From: Symbiodinium kawagutii
Taxonomy: Eukaryota > Sar > Dinophyceae > Suessiales > Symbiodiniaceae
Assembly: GCA_009767595.1 (NCBI GenBank)
Contig: VSDK01028448.1
Span: 203,180-267,179 of the forward strand
Direction of reading: 5' to 3'
DNA length: 64,000 nt
Below, piece after piece: positions 55,767-64,000 of this stretch. Position numbers and translations under genes: made by a program. Numbering within the stretch: the first letter of the stretch is position 1; each line of letters opens with the position of its first letter. The notes under the pieces were generated by a model. It was not told where the DNA came from. It saw only the letters and a program-made list of their open reading frames with translations, and searched no databases.

Positions 55767-56777
55767 GTAACTACCAGCTAGGGCCAGCCAGGGCTAGGGA
55801 CAACTGCAGAAACTGGCGATTTGATGGGACACTGTTCACTGTGCAGGAAAACATTGGTGCCAGAAATCAATTGTGCAAATGCCTGCCGGATGACTTATTT
55901 GGCAATCAATTCCGAAGGCCGTGTTGCATAGCATCACATGTTGGAACCTGGATGGGCCGCATTTTCTGGGATGCCCAGAAAGGAGGGATGCATAGGGCAT
56001 AGGACACTCATTTCTGCACGAGAAGAATACACTATTTGTTTAAATCATTTGCTGTACCCGAGACGACCCCCTGTCGAAGACAAAAGCAGACTTGTTTTTC
56101 ATTAAGTAATCCATAACTCTTCATTGTACCCCAGATGGTATCGCATGATATGGCACGGTATGGCATGGTATGCTGAATCCATTCAGCTTTGTTCTCCTAG
56201 GTGTTTGGGAATCAATTCTGCCAATGATATCAGCTTGCTTTTATGGTGAGCATCAGCGAATCAATTTTAGGCTCTTGGGTCCCACGAAAGCCCGTGGTGG
56301 AGGTACATCGAACGACCTTCCACACATGGTTTAGCCAGCATCTACTTGCCAGAGCCTGGAGCCTGAGGAGTCGGAGTCAGTGATGTAGTGCTGTGCCTAT
56401 CATCTCCCAAGAAACCCCTGGGAAAAATGGCTAGACAAAACAGGATCAGATCGCCACTCTTCAATACTGGTTCGTGTCATGTGATGATGAGTAATTAGAA
56501 GCACCAAGAAACCAAGACAACCAAGCATCTTACTAGTCCTGTGAGATGACTACCATGCTTAGTAATGTTGATGATATAGCAATGTACAAATTGAGTGAGA
56601 CATAACCTGTATATAATAAGTCACTAGTTCACTAAGTGGTACACTACTGGGTGTGGTGTCACCAGGCAAACAGCTGGGGATAACAGCTACGGAACAGCTG
56701 GTTTCTATTCCCAGAACTAGCAAGCAGTCAACCAAGCAATTATGTCAAGCAATACTATGAACCACCATCTTTGAAGA
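55767..56777. other. mostly non-coding
   Basis: A small island at 56340-56400 may hold a terminal exon (SLEPEESESVM). Otherwise spacer, with GGCACGGTATGGCATGGTAT repeats near 56150. Confidence 0.4.
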
Positions 56778-57032
56778 ATGCATTTGGATCCAACTATCGT
56801 TGGTCATTGGCGACAATCAAGTAACCATTACAAATTACAAAGCATCATTGACCACCATCCACCACCACTTGCATTATTGTGTTTCTCATCATCCATGATT
56901 TTTCCTTGTGAACCACTACCAGCGATTGTGAGCCAGCTCGTCACTCCATTAAACCAGTACATATCATTACCATTATTACATAAGCATACTCAACCACCCT
57001 GGCCCACCATCATTGTCATTATATACCCTTTG
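56778..57032 (+). CDS. exon 1 of a model spliced through two D elements
   Basis: Open 85 codons: HLDPTIVGHWRQSSNHYKL, then HHPPPLALLCFSSSMIFPCE and PLPAIVSQLVTPLNQYISLP, ending IIVIIYPL at TTTG|GTAATC, the GT in D7. Weak third-position bias, so real coding status is uncertain; its value is the phase match with the next two exons. Confidence 0.4.
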
Positions 57033-57138
57033 GTAATCTAACATGGCAATGGAAAATCCACCATTTATTGATGTTTTCCTTGGGTTTCACTATAAAATAT
57101 GGTTCAAATCCATTGCCAGGTTAGTTTACCAGAGTGTA
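57024..57138. mobile_element. family D TIR element (D7), candidate intron
   Basis: TACCCTTTGGTAATCTAACA and AGGTTAGTTTACCAGAGTGTA. GT at 57033, AG at 57132, 100 bp between, ending TTTACCAG. Confidence 0.8.
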
Positions 57139-57169
57139 AGTGTCATTGTTCATCAAGAAGTACACTCCG
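57133..57169 (+). CDS. 37-bp mini-exon between D7 and D8
   Basis: In phase 0 after D7 it reads SVSVIVHQEVHS and ends CTCCG|GTGATC, the GT in D8, in phase 1. Confidence 0.4.
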
Positions 57170-57275
57170 GTGATCTAACATAGCAATGGAAAATCAGCAG
57201 TTTTCTAGGGAAACCCTGGGAAATCAGCTATAACTGGTGGATTTTCCATTGCTATGTTGGATCATCAGAGGGTAC
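57161..57275. mobile_element. family D TIR element (D8), candidate intron
   Basis: ACTCCGGTGATCTAACATAG and CTATGTTGGATCATCAGAGG. GT at 57170, AG at 57268, 99 bp. Neighbour of D7. Confidence 0.8.
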
Positions 57276-57422
57276 CAACCATCATTCCCCATCTCCCAAC
57301 CCACCAATGCTGGGGAACAAGTGCTGGAGCACCACTCAGGCCCTTAGTTCGGTCGCCTCCCGCTTCCTGGATCGAGGAGCACGGCACAGTCCCTTCAGGG
57401 CAATGGCGATAGAAGGATCATG
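57269..57422 (+). CDS. exon 3 of the D-element model
   Basis: In the phase set by the mini-exon it reads EGTNHHSPSPNPPMLGNKCW, STTQALSSVASRFLDRGARH and SPFRAMAIEGS and is open to a consensus CATG|GTGAGT. The 3' half has G/C third positions. A second frame is also open, so frame choice rests on the phase. Confidence 0.55.
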
Positions 57423-57810
57423 GTGAGTAACCAGCTGGTTCGTTGCAGCTGATGCTGCTTAAGAATGATGGTGAATAATGCTGCCAAAGACGCTTGATGA
57501 TGGTTAATTATAGATCAGATTCGCTGTTGATTGGTAATAGTGGCATACATCGTGATGCTTATTTGATTATTGATGTGTTCGTTTCGTTCGTAACAACCAA
57601 TAGGAAACGGAAACAATTGTAGGTTCCCACTGTTGCCACACAATCAGTTTTGAAAGGAAGAACGACTTTGAGATAAGCAAAACAGATCATCAGTATAGGT
57701 ACAATTATACAGTGATTGTCAATAAATATACAGATCATCATTCCCTAGCAATGATCATCTCCAACAATGATCACGGATACAAATCACATCAAGGACATGA
57801 TCAAGCATAG

Positions 57811-57960
57811 GCAAGTGAGGAGGGAACAAAACCAGGATCCACCATGGAACCCTTCGCCAACCTACCCTTGCCATACCCAATGTGGACGGCATCCCAGTGG
57901 ATGCGGCCAGCAGGTCAGCATCCCATTGAAGATCTACACAGTGCTACCCCGTGATTGTTG
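57811..57960 (+). CDS. exon with canonical donor, three open frames
   Basis: From AAGCATAG to TGTTG|GTAAGG. Frames read REQNQDPPWNPSPTYPCHT, EPFANLPLPYPMWTASQWMR, or TLAIPNVDGIPVDAASR. The island is probably exonic, but I cannot choose. Confidence 0.45.
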
Positions 57961-57981
57961 GTAAGGTGATTTCTATATTAT

Positions 57982-58103
57982 ATGGCAGTGGGTCAAAACC
58001 CTTAGTCTCCCTGGTTCCCCATCATTAACCATTGTTTTCCCTATGAACTTGTTGGAGATTATCCCCCATTGGTTGGTTGGTTAAGAACTTGACCCATAGC
58101 CAT
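57982..58103. mobile_element. family A TIR element (A5)
   Basis: ATGGCAGTGGGTCAAAACCC and AACTTGACCCATAGCCAT, with core CTCCCTGGTTCCCCATCATT. Confidence 0.8.
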
Positions 58104-58525
58104 TTCTATACAGTGTGTAAGTCGCGTGGATGGCGGAGATAACATGTTTGATGTGCTGTGAGATGGTTCCACCTGTTCAGCGCGCCTTCTGTACGACCTT
58201 CGGTTCGACCAGCAAGAAAAACAACGTTTCTTGGATTATGAGCTATGAACCAGTAACCACCATTATGCCCCGTTGATCGACCCACATTGCAGGTACCAAC
58301 ATTAACTTACAAACGACTTGACTTAATGACTTATCTCAAACTTATAATGTTAAGTATGATAATGTTGACCACGTATGTCCCGCAAACGATACTCAACGAT
58401 ACTCAACTTCAACACATAGGTCTTGATTGATCTTTCATCTAGCGGACCAAAAAAGTTGTTGTGCGTCGAGATGCTTCCAGACTGGTCATTGCTGCGAAAT
58501 TGTGATCCAGGGTGGTCATTTTTCA

Positions 58526-58528
58526 GGG

Positions 58529-58583
<55 letters not shown>
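58526..58583. repeat. (ATC)n microsatellite ending in CCAG
   Basis: About 18 ATC units, ending ATCATCCAG, + strand pyrimidine-rich like the other two tracts. Confidence 0.95.
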
Positions 58584-58585
<2 letters not shown>

Positions 58586-58752
58586 GTTTTCCATGCTAGA
58601 TGCTGGTCAAGCATCAATACTCACAGTACTTGATTTTTGTTCATCTGAGTAATTGCTGGTAATACTGTAGTTTCATGACCCACACACATTAAGATTCGAT
58701 CATTCATAGCATTGATTGCCATCAAAGACCCTTCACCCCACATGCGATCATC

Positions 58753-58902
58753 ATGTTCGCCGTGGAGCCGGCTGACCGGTGCGCGGCCTCGACCAGGGGA
58801 CCATCCATGGCCGCCGCACTGTGCCAGGAGTTCCGAGCGCAATGCACGAACGCCACGATCTACAACCTCTTCATCATGGCCAACTCCTCGCCCGGGAGCT
58901 GA
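58753..58902 (+). CDS. terminal exon, unknown protein
   Basis: Reads MFAVEPADRCAASTRGPSMA, then AALCQEFRAQCTNATIYNLF and IMANSSPGS stop. Nearly all third bases are G or C. The acceptor is unclear; the frame is open upstream to about 58700. Confidence 0.6.
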   Translation: MFAVEPADRCAASTRGPSMAAALCQEFRAQCTNATIYNLFIMANSSPGS

Positions 58903-59028
58903 GAACTGGTAGATGCTGCGCAGCTGGGTTGAGCCGGCGACCGCCCCAGGAGTTGCTTGGGGATTTTCCTGTACCAAAGATGTGGGAAGAGGTCGGTTGA
59001 TTCCCTGGTTCCACAGAGATCAGCACAG

Positions 59029-59142
59029 AATTCCGGTGGGTGGCCCTGTTTCTTCCTTCCCACGGCGGTTTCCCTCATCCATTCTGAGTCGACCACGGCA
59101 GATGCGCAGTTGGCAGAACGGTTTTTTGTGCGGCAGCTGTGA
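59029..59142 (+). CDS. terminal exon, unknown protein
   Basis: After GATCAGCACAG reads NSGGWPCFFLPTAVSLIHSE then STTADAQLAERFFVRQL stop. Good bias and a clean acceptor. Confidence 0.6.
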   Translation, partial: NSGGWPCFFLPTAVSLIHSESTTADAQLAERFFVRQL

Positions 59143-59467
59143 TCAGCCAGGAATGTGTCCATGATACCTTCATCAACCGACTTCAGGATGGTGGTTCCAC
59201 CAACGGTGTCGGGTACAAAGGTACATCATCTACTGGACCAACTAACCCATTTGTGTATCCTGGATTTTCACGTTTGCTCGTGATGGCCATCTAATATAGT
59301 TTAATTACTCATACACAAATCAGTCATCAGTGATAGATGATTACTTTATATAATGTATCTTAATCATTCATACCTGATGAACGGTCACAATCATCATGAC
59401 TGATTTGAGACCATTGTGACCATTCATTGGGTGAATTGTCCCATGCGATATGTTTCCAAAAATTCAA

Positions 59468-59572
59468 AACGGCTTGCCCTTGCCATGTTTGAGGATCTAT
59501 GACGAGCACGTGTTGTACGTCCTGAATGCTGCACGGATCAACTGGCGCTTCCCCTACTTGTCACTAGCTTAG
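59468..59572 (+). CDS. terminal exon, unknown protein
   Basis: Reads NGLPLPCLRIYDEHVLYVLN then AARINWRFPYLSLA stop. Strong bias in the second half; acceptor not clear. Confidence 0.55.
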   Translation, partial: NGLPLPCLRIYDEHVLYVLNAARINWRFPYLSLA

Positions 59573-59776
59573 CTCGGCCGCTCGCAGTCTAGTCATGAAT
59601 CTTGGGAGTACGAGCTCAGGAAAATACTGGTACTGGGTACAGTAGGCCATTGATTTGACTCAACTTTGGACCAGAGCTCCTGCTGACTGTTCCTGCCTTT
59701 ACTTGTTTGCTATTGAATTAGTTGATGGTTTAGTTGATGCTTTTAAGTACATTTTTTCCGATGGTTATTCATTTGG

Positions 59777-59848
59777 CTGGTTGGTGGTTTCAAGTTTGGA
59801 TGGGGAACCACCAACCACTTCTTTTTGATGGTGATTTCAACCAACCAG
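59777..59848. mobile_element. family B element, short
   Basis: CTGGTTGGTGGTTTCAAG … GGTGATTTCAACCAACCAG with an internal AACCACCAACCAC, possibly a fused pair. Confidence 0.55.
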
Positions 59849-59934
59849 CAGCTTTGAGGCGTACAAGAAGATCATACTCGGTAACCGCTCCAAGTGTTGA
59901 TCGGGATGCCAACCATTTCCCCTCCAACTAGTAG

Positions 59935-60123
59935 CCTGGCACTGGAGGGTCGAGGGTTCAGCTGGGAGGGTATGCTGTGAACGCGGTGGGTCCACGAGTC
60001 CATTTGCCCAGGCCAGGCTATTTGAGCAAGGACGCTTTCAATCTGACTCTGATGCCGGGCAGCTTAGCCTCCTCCAACTACCCAACAGCCAAGGCAGCTT
60101 TTTCAAGAATAGCTTGTTTCTGA
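59935..60123 (+). CDS. terminal exon, Gly/Pro-rich
   Basis: Directly after AACTAGTAG, open 62 codons to TGA with no ATG. Reads PGTGGSRVQLGGYAVNAVGP, RVHLPRPGYLSKDAFNLTLM and PGSLASSNYPTAKAAFSRIA. Very consistent third-position bias. Its PGTGGSRVQLGG start faintly recalls PAPGIQLTGS at 54522. No family recognised. Confidence 0.65.
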   Translation, partial: PGTGGSRVQLGGYAVNAVGPRVHLPRPGYLSKDAFNLTLMPGSLASSNYPTAKAAFSRIACF

Positions 60124-60721
60124 TTGTCTATGATAGGTCCTCATGCTGATATAGGCTAATGCTAATCATTTCAGGACAAAAACATCGAATGCTAGAATGC
60201 TAAATTATTTGAGGAGCTTAGTGGCTAACATTCCATGAACAAATTGAGGCACCAATTTGGTAGTTCCAGCTATGCGGAGTGCCGTTGAGGCACCCCTCTT
60301 GGCATGGAGGAATCATCACAGCACTGAGCCTTTCAGCGGATCTCATGGGCTTGATGGGGACTACTTAAACGTCCCCAGGTCGTGGTTGTTTCGCTCTGGT
60401 TGGACGCCGGCATGACATTGTCAACCACAGGACCTTCTTTTACGCTGCTTGTTTTGCAGGATGTCTTTCTTTGGGGCATGCTGAGTTTGCAGCTACATAT
60501 TCGAGTTGGCACCCTTGATGGATTCCTGTTGACAAGACATGATCTATAACAACTGATAAAATCTACCCAATAACATACATAATATACAATCATACTCCAT
60601 ATTGAATACCAAGATGATGGTACGCAATTATGCACGATATGCCTAATACCTACATTATACGTGTAGATGCATTGAACGCACAACACATATCATTGTTTCT
60701 TCAGTTCATCCATTTGTCCAG

Positions 60722-60811
60722 ATGCTGGGCCTTGATGAGGTTTGACTTGATGCTTTGGAACGAGACTGTCCTGGAGGGCAACATGTTCCACGCCTTTTCT
60801 CGTGCAGTGGG
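60722..60811 (+). CDS. internal exon, unknown protein
   Basis: From TTTGTCCAG to CAGTGG|GTGTGG. Reads CWALMRFDLMLWNETVLEGN then MFHAFSRAVG. Strong bias; NET may be an N-glycosylation site if extracellular. Confidence 0.6.
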
Positions 60812-61291
60812 GTGTGGGTGTGGGAGTACACAAACTACGGCGCCGGATTGACAGTATCTTAATTACAGTAACCGCGTCTTGCAGGTGTTTAGCATTGGAA
60901 TCATATCATCTAACAAGCCATGTTGGTTACGCAGCTGGTTCAGCAATGGTCAATAATGGGACTTCAATTGGCATTGCCTAGGGAATACACAAGTTGCTAG
61001 TTGTTTTTTGTCCATTGCCATGGGGGTATGCAAGTGACCATCCACAAGCTACGAGTATGTTGAGACAATTACTTGTTTGGCGATGCATTGATCAGCTTCC
61101 AAAATGACCGGCTGTTTGCCACCTGTTCCGAGGTGTGGATTTGGTCCACAAAGATCACTCCGTCCCAGTAGCAGAATGGTGCCTTTCATCGTAGAATGAG
61201 TCATCCATTTGCAAAGAGAAGGGATGGAATGAATGACAAGTGTGCGAGGCACCACCTATCAACCAATCATTGGGATGCTTGAAATTACCAT

Positions 61292-61401
61292 ATGGGTGTT
61301 TCTCAAAATAGGGGTACCCCTAAATCATCCTGTATTAATCATTTATAGTAATAAACCAACCATTTTTTGGGGTTCATCCCTATTTTGAGAAACCCCCAGA
61401 T
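61292..61401. mobile_element. family C TIR element (C12)
   Basis: ATGGGTGTTTCTCAAAATAG and CTATTTTGAGAAACCCCCAG. Clear full-length copy; core CCTAAATCATCC, AATAAACCAACCATTTTTTG. Confidence 0.85.
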
Positions 61402-61520
61402 GTAGCAAGGCTCTGGCATGGGGACCGCCAAAGATGTTTTCGGCACCTGACCTGCACTGCATCAGATCATGTTTTGCATGTCGTCCAGACACGGTGGGGA
61501 GTCCTCACAAGCGGAAATAG
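61400..61520 (+). CDS. exon starting at the AG of C12
   Basis: Immediately after CCCCCAG reads CSKALAWGPPKMFSAPDLHC then IRSCFACRPDTVGSPHKRK stop, with G/C third positions. Another frame reads QGSGMGTAKDVFGT after GATGTAG. Sandwiched between C12 and the C/B pair at 61548-61696. Confidence 0.45.
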
Positions 61521-61547
61521 GTGGATCACCGCTGTTAGGGGGCGTCT

Positions 61548-61696
61548 TAACGTTGGGAAGCTCCAAAAATGGCTGGTTTATTACAAAAAGTTGACTGGTT
61601 GGTGGTTTGATTGACATGTTGATTTTTTTCCCTAGTAGTCATTGACAAATGGCTGGTTGACCAATATTTTTCGTAGGGGTTCAAACCACCAACCAG
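61548..61696. mobile_element. truncated family C joined to a full family B element (B4)
   Basis: TTGGGAAGCTCCAAAAATGG-type C fragment to about 61590, then CTGGTTGGTGGTTTGATT … TTCAAACCACCAACCAG (61595-61696). B4 is a clean full copy. Confidence 0.75.
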
Positions 61697-61735
61697 AGAA
61701 ACATTGCGAAACTATTTACCCTTCGGTCGCTGAGC

Positions 61736-62131
61736 ATGGCAAGAAAAACACGCTTAAGTGTATGCTGCTGCCAACCACTACATACGAACAATTACCAACC
61801 CTTGAGTGATTGTGGGTTACTTCTTGAAGACAAGTCATCAAATGGGGGCTCATGGACCAGCCAAGAACTGGAAAAGCCAAATCTAATTGTTTCATCCTTC
61901 GGAAAGGAATGGGCAGGGAACCAAACCAGTTCGCAATCCGCCCAACATGTTAGGTTTGCCCCTAGATACTGCATCCAAACACCACAAACGGATGGTTTCT
62001 CCCATCCGACATCTCAAAAACAGGTCACTCTTGGAGGGTTGAAGGGTACCATCGATGCTGAGAAAAGGCTGCTGAGGGCACTGCCCAGCCTTTGCCAGCC
62101 CAAGGTTCTACTGTCTGCCACCTCCGCCTGA
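61736..62131 (+). CDS. ORF, unknown protein
   Basis: ATG opens 131 codons. N-terminal part has weak bias (KTRLSVCCCQPLHTNNYQP); the last 36 codons after AAAACAG are clearly biased (VTLGGLKGTIDAEKRLLRAL, PSLCQPKVLLSATSA). Either an intronless gene or only a terminal exon from 62024. Confidence 0.45.
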   Translation: MARKTRLSVCCCQPLHTNNYQPLSDCGLLLEDKSSNGGSWTSQELEKPNLIVSSFGKEWAGNQTSSQSAQHVRFAPRYCIQTPQTDGFSHPTSQKQVTLGGLKGTIDAEKRLLRALPSLCQPKVLLSATSA

Positions 62132-62654
62132 AACCACTCCGCTGGGGGTCCCAGCATTCGACCAAGTTGTATCTGCTCCAGTTTTGACACGGCTTTAGTT
62201 ATACTTGACCAACAGGAGACTGCTTGACTAAGCAGAGTATACAGTTATAGCAGTATATACCTATATTGTTTGAAGTCTTGACATTGTCATGAGTGATAAG
62301 AAGAGGAGGTTGTTGAGATGAATGAACGGCAGCACACACACAAATATACAAAAATGATGAGAATGAAACTTCATGGTTTGCGAAGTTGGACCTGGGGTTA
62401 CTGTAGGCCACTGAGACCCAGAATCGAGACAGTTTGTCAGAAACAATTTTAGAAATTGTGGCTTTTGGTGCTGCTTGGTTGAGAAATTTTGGGTGATTCT
62501 GACTGCGACCTGGTGATGCCATCTCTACTTCCATGCGCTATTGCCTGCCATCAGATGATCTTGGTCTGATCCGGGTTGGATGTTTCTGGTGCTGGACAAT
62601 CACTTGGGGATGGTCCACTCAGTGAATACTATCTATAAGTGTAAGGAACCCAAA

Positions 62655-62788
62655 TGATTGGTTTTTCCACGGTTGATTTTGAGATGGTTCAGAGTTATTC
62701 TCGCTTTAAGCACTTTCTACTGTCCCTATTGTTTAGGGATGGTTGGGCAATTTACTGATAATTTTGGAATGCGTCAACCACCAATCAG
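62655..62788. mobile_element. family B element, diverged
   Basis: GATTGGTTTTTCCACGG … GAATGCGTCAACCACCAATCAG; a second partial B end (CAACCAACCACCGACCAG) lies at about 62873-62891. Confidence 0.5.
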
Positions 62789-63206
62789 AACATGTTGATG
62801 TCATTGCATTTGTGTTTGTAAACCAATTTTACTTATGCTAGCAGATTACTAGACCAATATTTTGTGATTGCACAACCAACCACCGACCAGTACCCCACTT
62901 AGTAAATGGTCACAATAGCCCCGGCTCCTAAGGGTTAGTGTGCCTACCTCATGGGCCTTATAACCAATCTATTATAGGGGTCCTTGCCAGCATCTACCAA
63001 TCATCATCAACTAATCATTATCAACGATTATAAACTATGATTGGTAATGATAAACAATAGTTAAATGGTATAGTAGCTTAACTAATGGTATAAATCAAAA
63101 ACTATGCACCATGACTCAAGCATGACTATTTACCACGGTGAAGGAACCCCAGCTGCACATCCAAGCACCATCATCAGCACAGTTCCTGTGACCACTTGCT
63201 TTCCAG

Positions 63207-63290
63207 GCCCATGCTCAGTGCCAACGAAGATGGTTGGAACACCCCGGGCGCCGGGATACCTCAGAGGTTTGGCATGCCATGGCGGATGCA
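63207..63290 (+). CDS. internal exon, unknown protein
   Basis: From GCTTTCCAG to GATGCA|GTTGAC. Reads PMLSANEDGWNTPGAGIPQR then FGMPWRM. Strong bias. Its donor phase does not match the next exon, so another exon or donor lies between. Confidence 0.55.
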
Positions 63291-63532
63291 GTTGACCAAT
63301 AAGCCAATGAAACACAGCCAACTGTCGTTAGTCATGATTAGTGATAAATAGCCTAGATAACTGTTTTGATCAATCTATTTGATAATGGTAACTATTAATT
63401 CAATAACTTTTACAACTAATCTTAATAATGGTTATTCAGTGATTATAAGTTGGTACTGTCATTAATGCATCTAACTCTGGATGTGTCTAGCGGTAGTTGG
63501 CCTTGTTCTGTTCAGCCCCTTGGCGTTTTCAG

Positions 63533-63587
63533 CCACGAATACCACCTGGTATCGGACAGTCATGGATAGGCGAGACCGAACACGTTT
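63533..63587 (+). CDS. penultimate exon of the right-end gene
   Basis: From GTTTTCAG to CGTTT|GTAAGG. Reads TNTTWYRTVMDRRDRTR, ending in phase 2, which matches the next exon. The intron (63588-63664) is 77 bp, GTAAGG to CCCCTCAG. Confidence 0.65.
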
Positions 63588-63664
63588 GTAAGGTTGCCTG
63601 AACATGCTTGTTTGCTTTCACGGGTTCATGTGGGTACCTTCATGAGCGGACGACGTCCCCTCAG

Positions 63665-63755
63665 GATCAACAAGCCTGTGAATTTTCGAGTGGTGGACGA
63701 TGCGCAGGAGATATCCATCATCAAAAGACTTCCGGAGGCAGAAGTTACCCATTGA
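63665..63755 (+). CDS. last exon of the right-end gene
   Basis: After CCCCTCAG the spliced frame reads L-INKPVNFRVVDDAQEISI then IKRLPEAEVTH and TGA 63753. Mixed charged protein, no family recognised. With the previous exon this is the cleanest spliced pair in the window. Confidence 0.65.
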
Positions 63756-63820
63756 AGTATTAAGCATTACTAATGGTCAATAATAACCCATATCACCAGC
63801 TGTATAACTCCATTCTCAAT

Positions 63821-64000
63821 AACCATTGATTAACCCTTATAACCATTGATTAAGCCTTATAACCATTGATTAAGCCTTATAACCATTGATTAAGCCTTAT
63901 AACCATTGATTGAGCCTTATAACCATTGATTAAGCCTTATAACCATTGATTAAGCCTTATAACCATTGATTAAGCCTTATAACCATTGATTAAGCCTTAT
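63821..64000. repeat. 20-bp satellite, 9 units, running off the window
   Basis: AACCATTGATTAAGCCTTAT repeated head to tail at exactly 20 bp. Unit 1 has TAACCC for TAAGCC and unit 5 has TGAGCC; the others are identical. Confidence 0.98.

Noticed and set aside
63821-64000. CRISPR-like array
   Set aside because: Units are directly adjacent with no spacers; it is a plain satellite.
1-64000. tRNA, rRNA and spliced-leader relics
   Set aside because: I saw no cloverleaf with a GGTTCGANTCC-type T-arm, no rRNA-like block and no match to the dinoflagellate spliced-leader sequence as I know it. A covariance search would be decisive.
1-64000. Prokaryotic defence or metabolic operon
   Set aside because: No ORF clusters with ribosome binding sites; coding is in short exons with GT-AG boundaries.

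Overview
The window looks like nuclear DNA of an intron-rich, large-genome eukaryote, probably an alga or other protist. There are no operon-like ORF runs, no Shine-Dalgarno sites, and no rRNA or tRNA gene that I can recognise. Coding sequence is confined to short GC-rich islands (about 40-230 bp) that end at GT donors (GTGAGT, GTAAGG, GTGAGC and similar) and start after YAG. Between them lie long AT-richer stretches full of short repeats. Telomere-like CCCTAAA/CCCTAAAA arrays inside a dispersed element suggest a TTTAGGG-type telomere. A dinoflagellate-like genome would fit, with introners, simple repeats and all exons on one strand, but I saw no spliced-leader relic and cannot name the species.

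Every exon I could support reads on the + strand. I call about 60 exons or exon-like ORFs. In many islands more than one frame is open, so the frame is inferred from third-position G/C, splice-site phase and composition. Almost none is recognisable as a known protein. The best spliced models are a two-exon gene end at 63533-63755, a run of exons at 43843-45124, a membrane-anchor start exon at 24470 joined to 24694-24759, and a three-exon model at 56778-57422 whose two introns are whole repeat elements.

The dominant feature is at least four families of short (about 85-190 bp) terminal-inverted-repeat (TIR) elements, called A, B, C and D here, about 35 copies in all. In each family the TIR carries a GT near its outer end. 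Its reverse complement therefore ends in an AG at the other end, so each element can supply both splice sites. In several places removing the element exactly at these GT/AG positions joins two open frames in phase. These look like introners, transposable elements that act as introns. There are also four copies of a larger dispersed repeat with telomere-like arrays, about ten AT microsatellite tracts, three (ATC)n tracts, one (TTG)n tract, degenerate 10-bp satellites, and a precise 20-bp satellite that runs off the right edge.

Layout: 1-13 kb has sparse exons plus A1, B1, C and D copies. 13-21 kb has exons with a domain interrupted by a C element. 21-24 kb is repeat-dominated. 24-29 kb has a possible membrane-protein gene and further exons. 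29-38 kb has an A element inside an ORF, a telomere-like repeat and many single exons. 39-47 kb is the densest exon cluster. 47-60 kb has many terminal and internal exons and the tandem D elements. 60-64 kb has the final gene end and the 20-bp satellite. I read the + strand more closely than the - strand.
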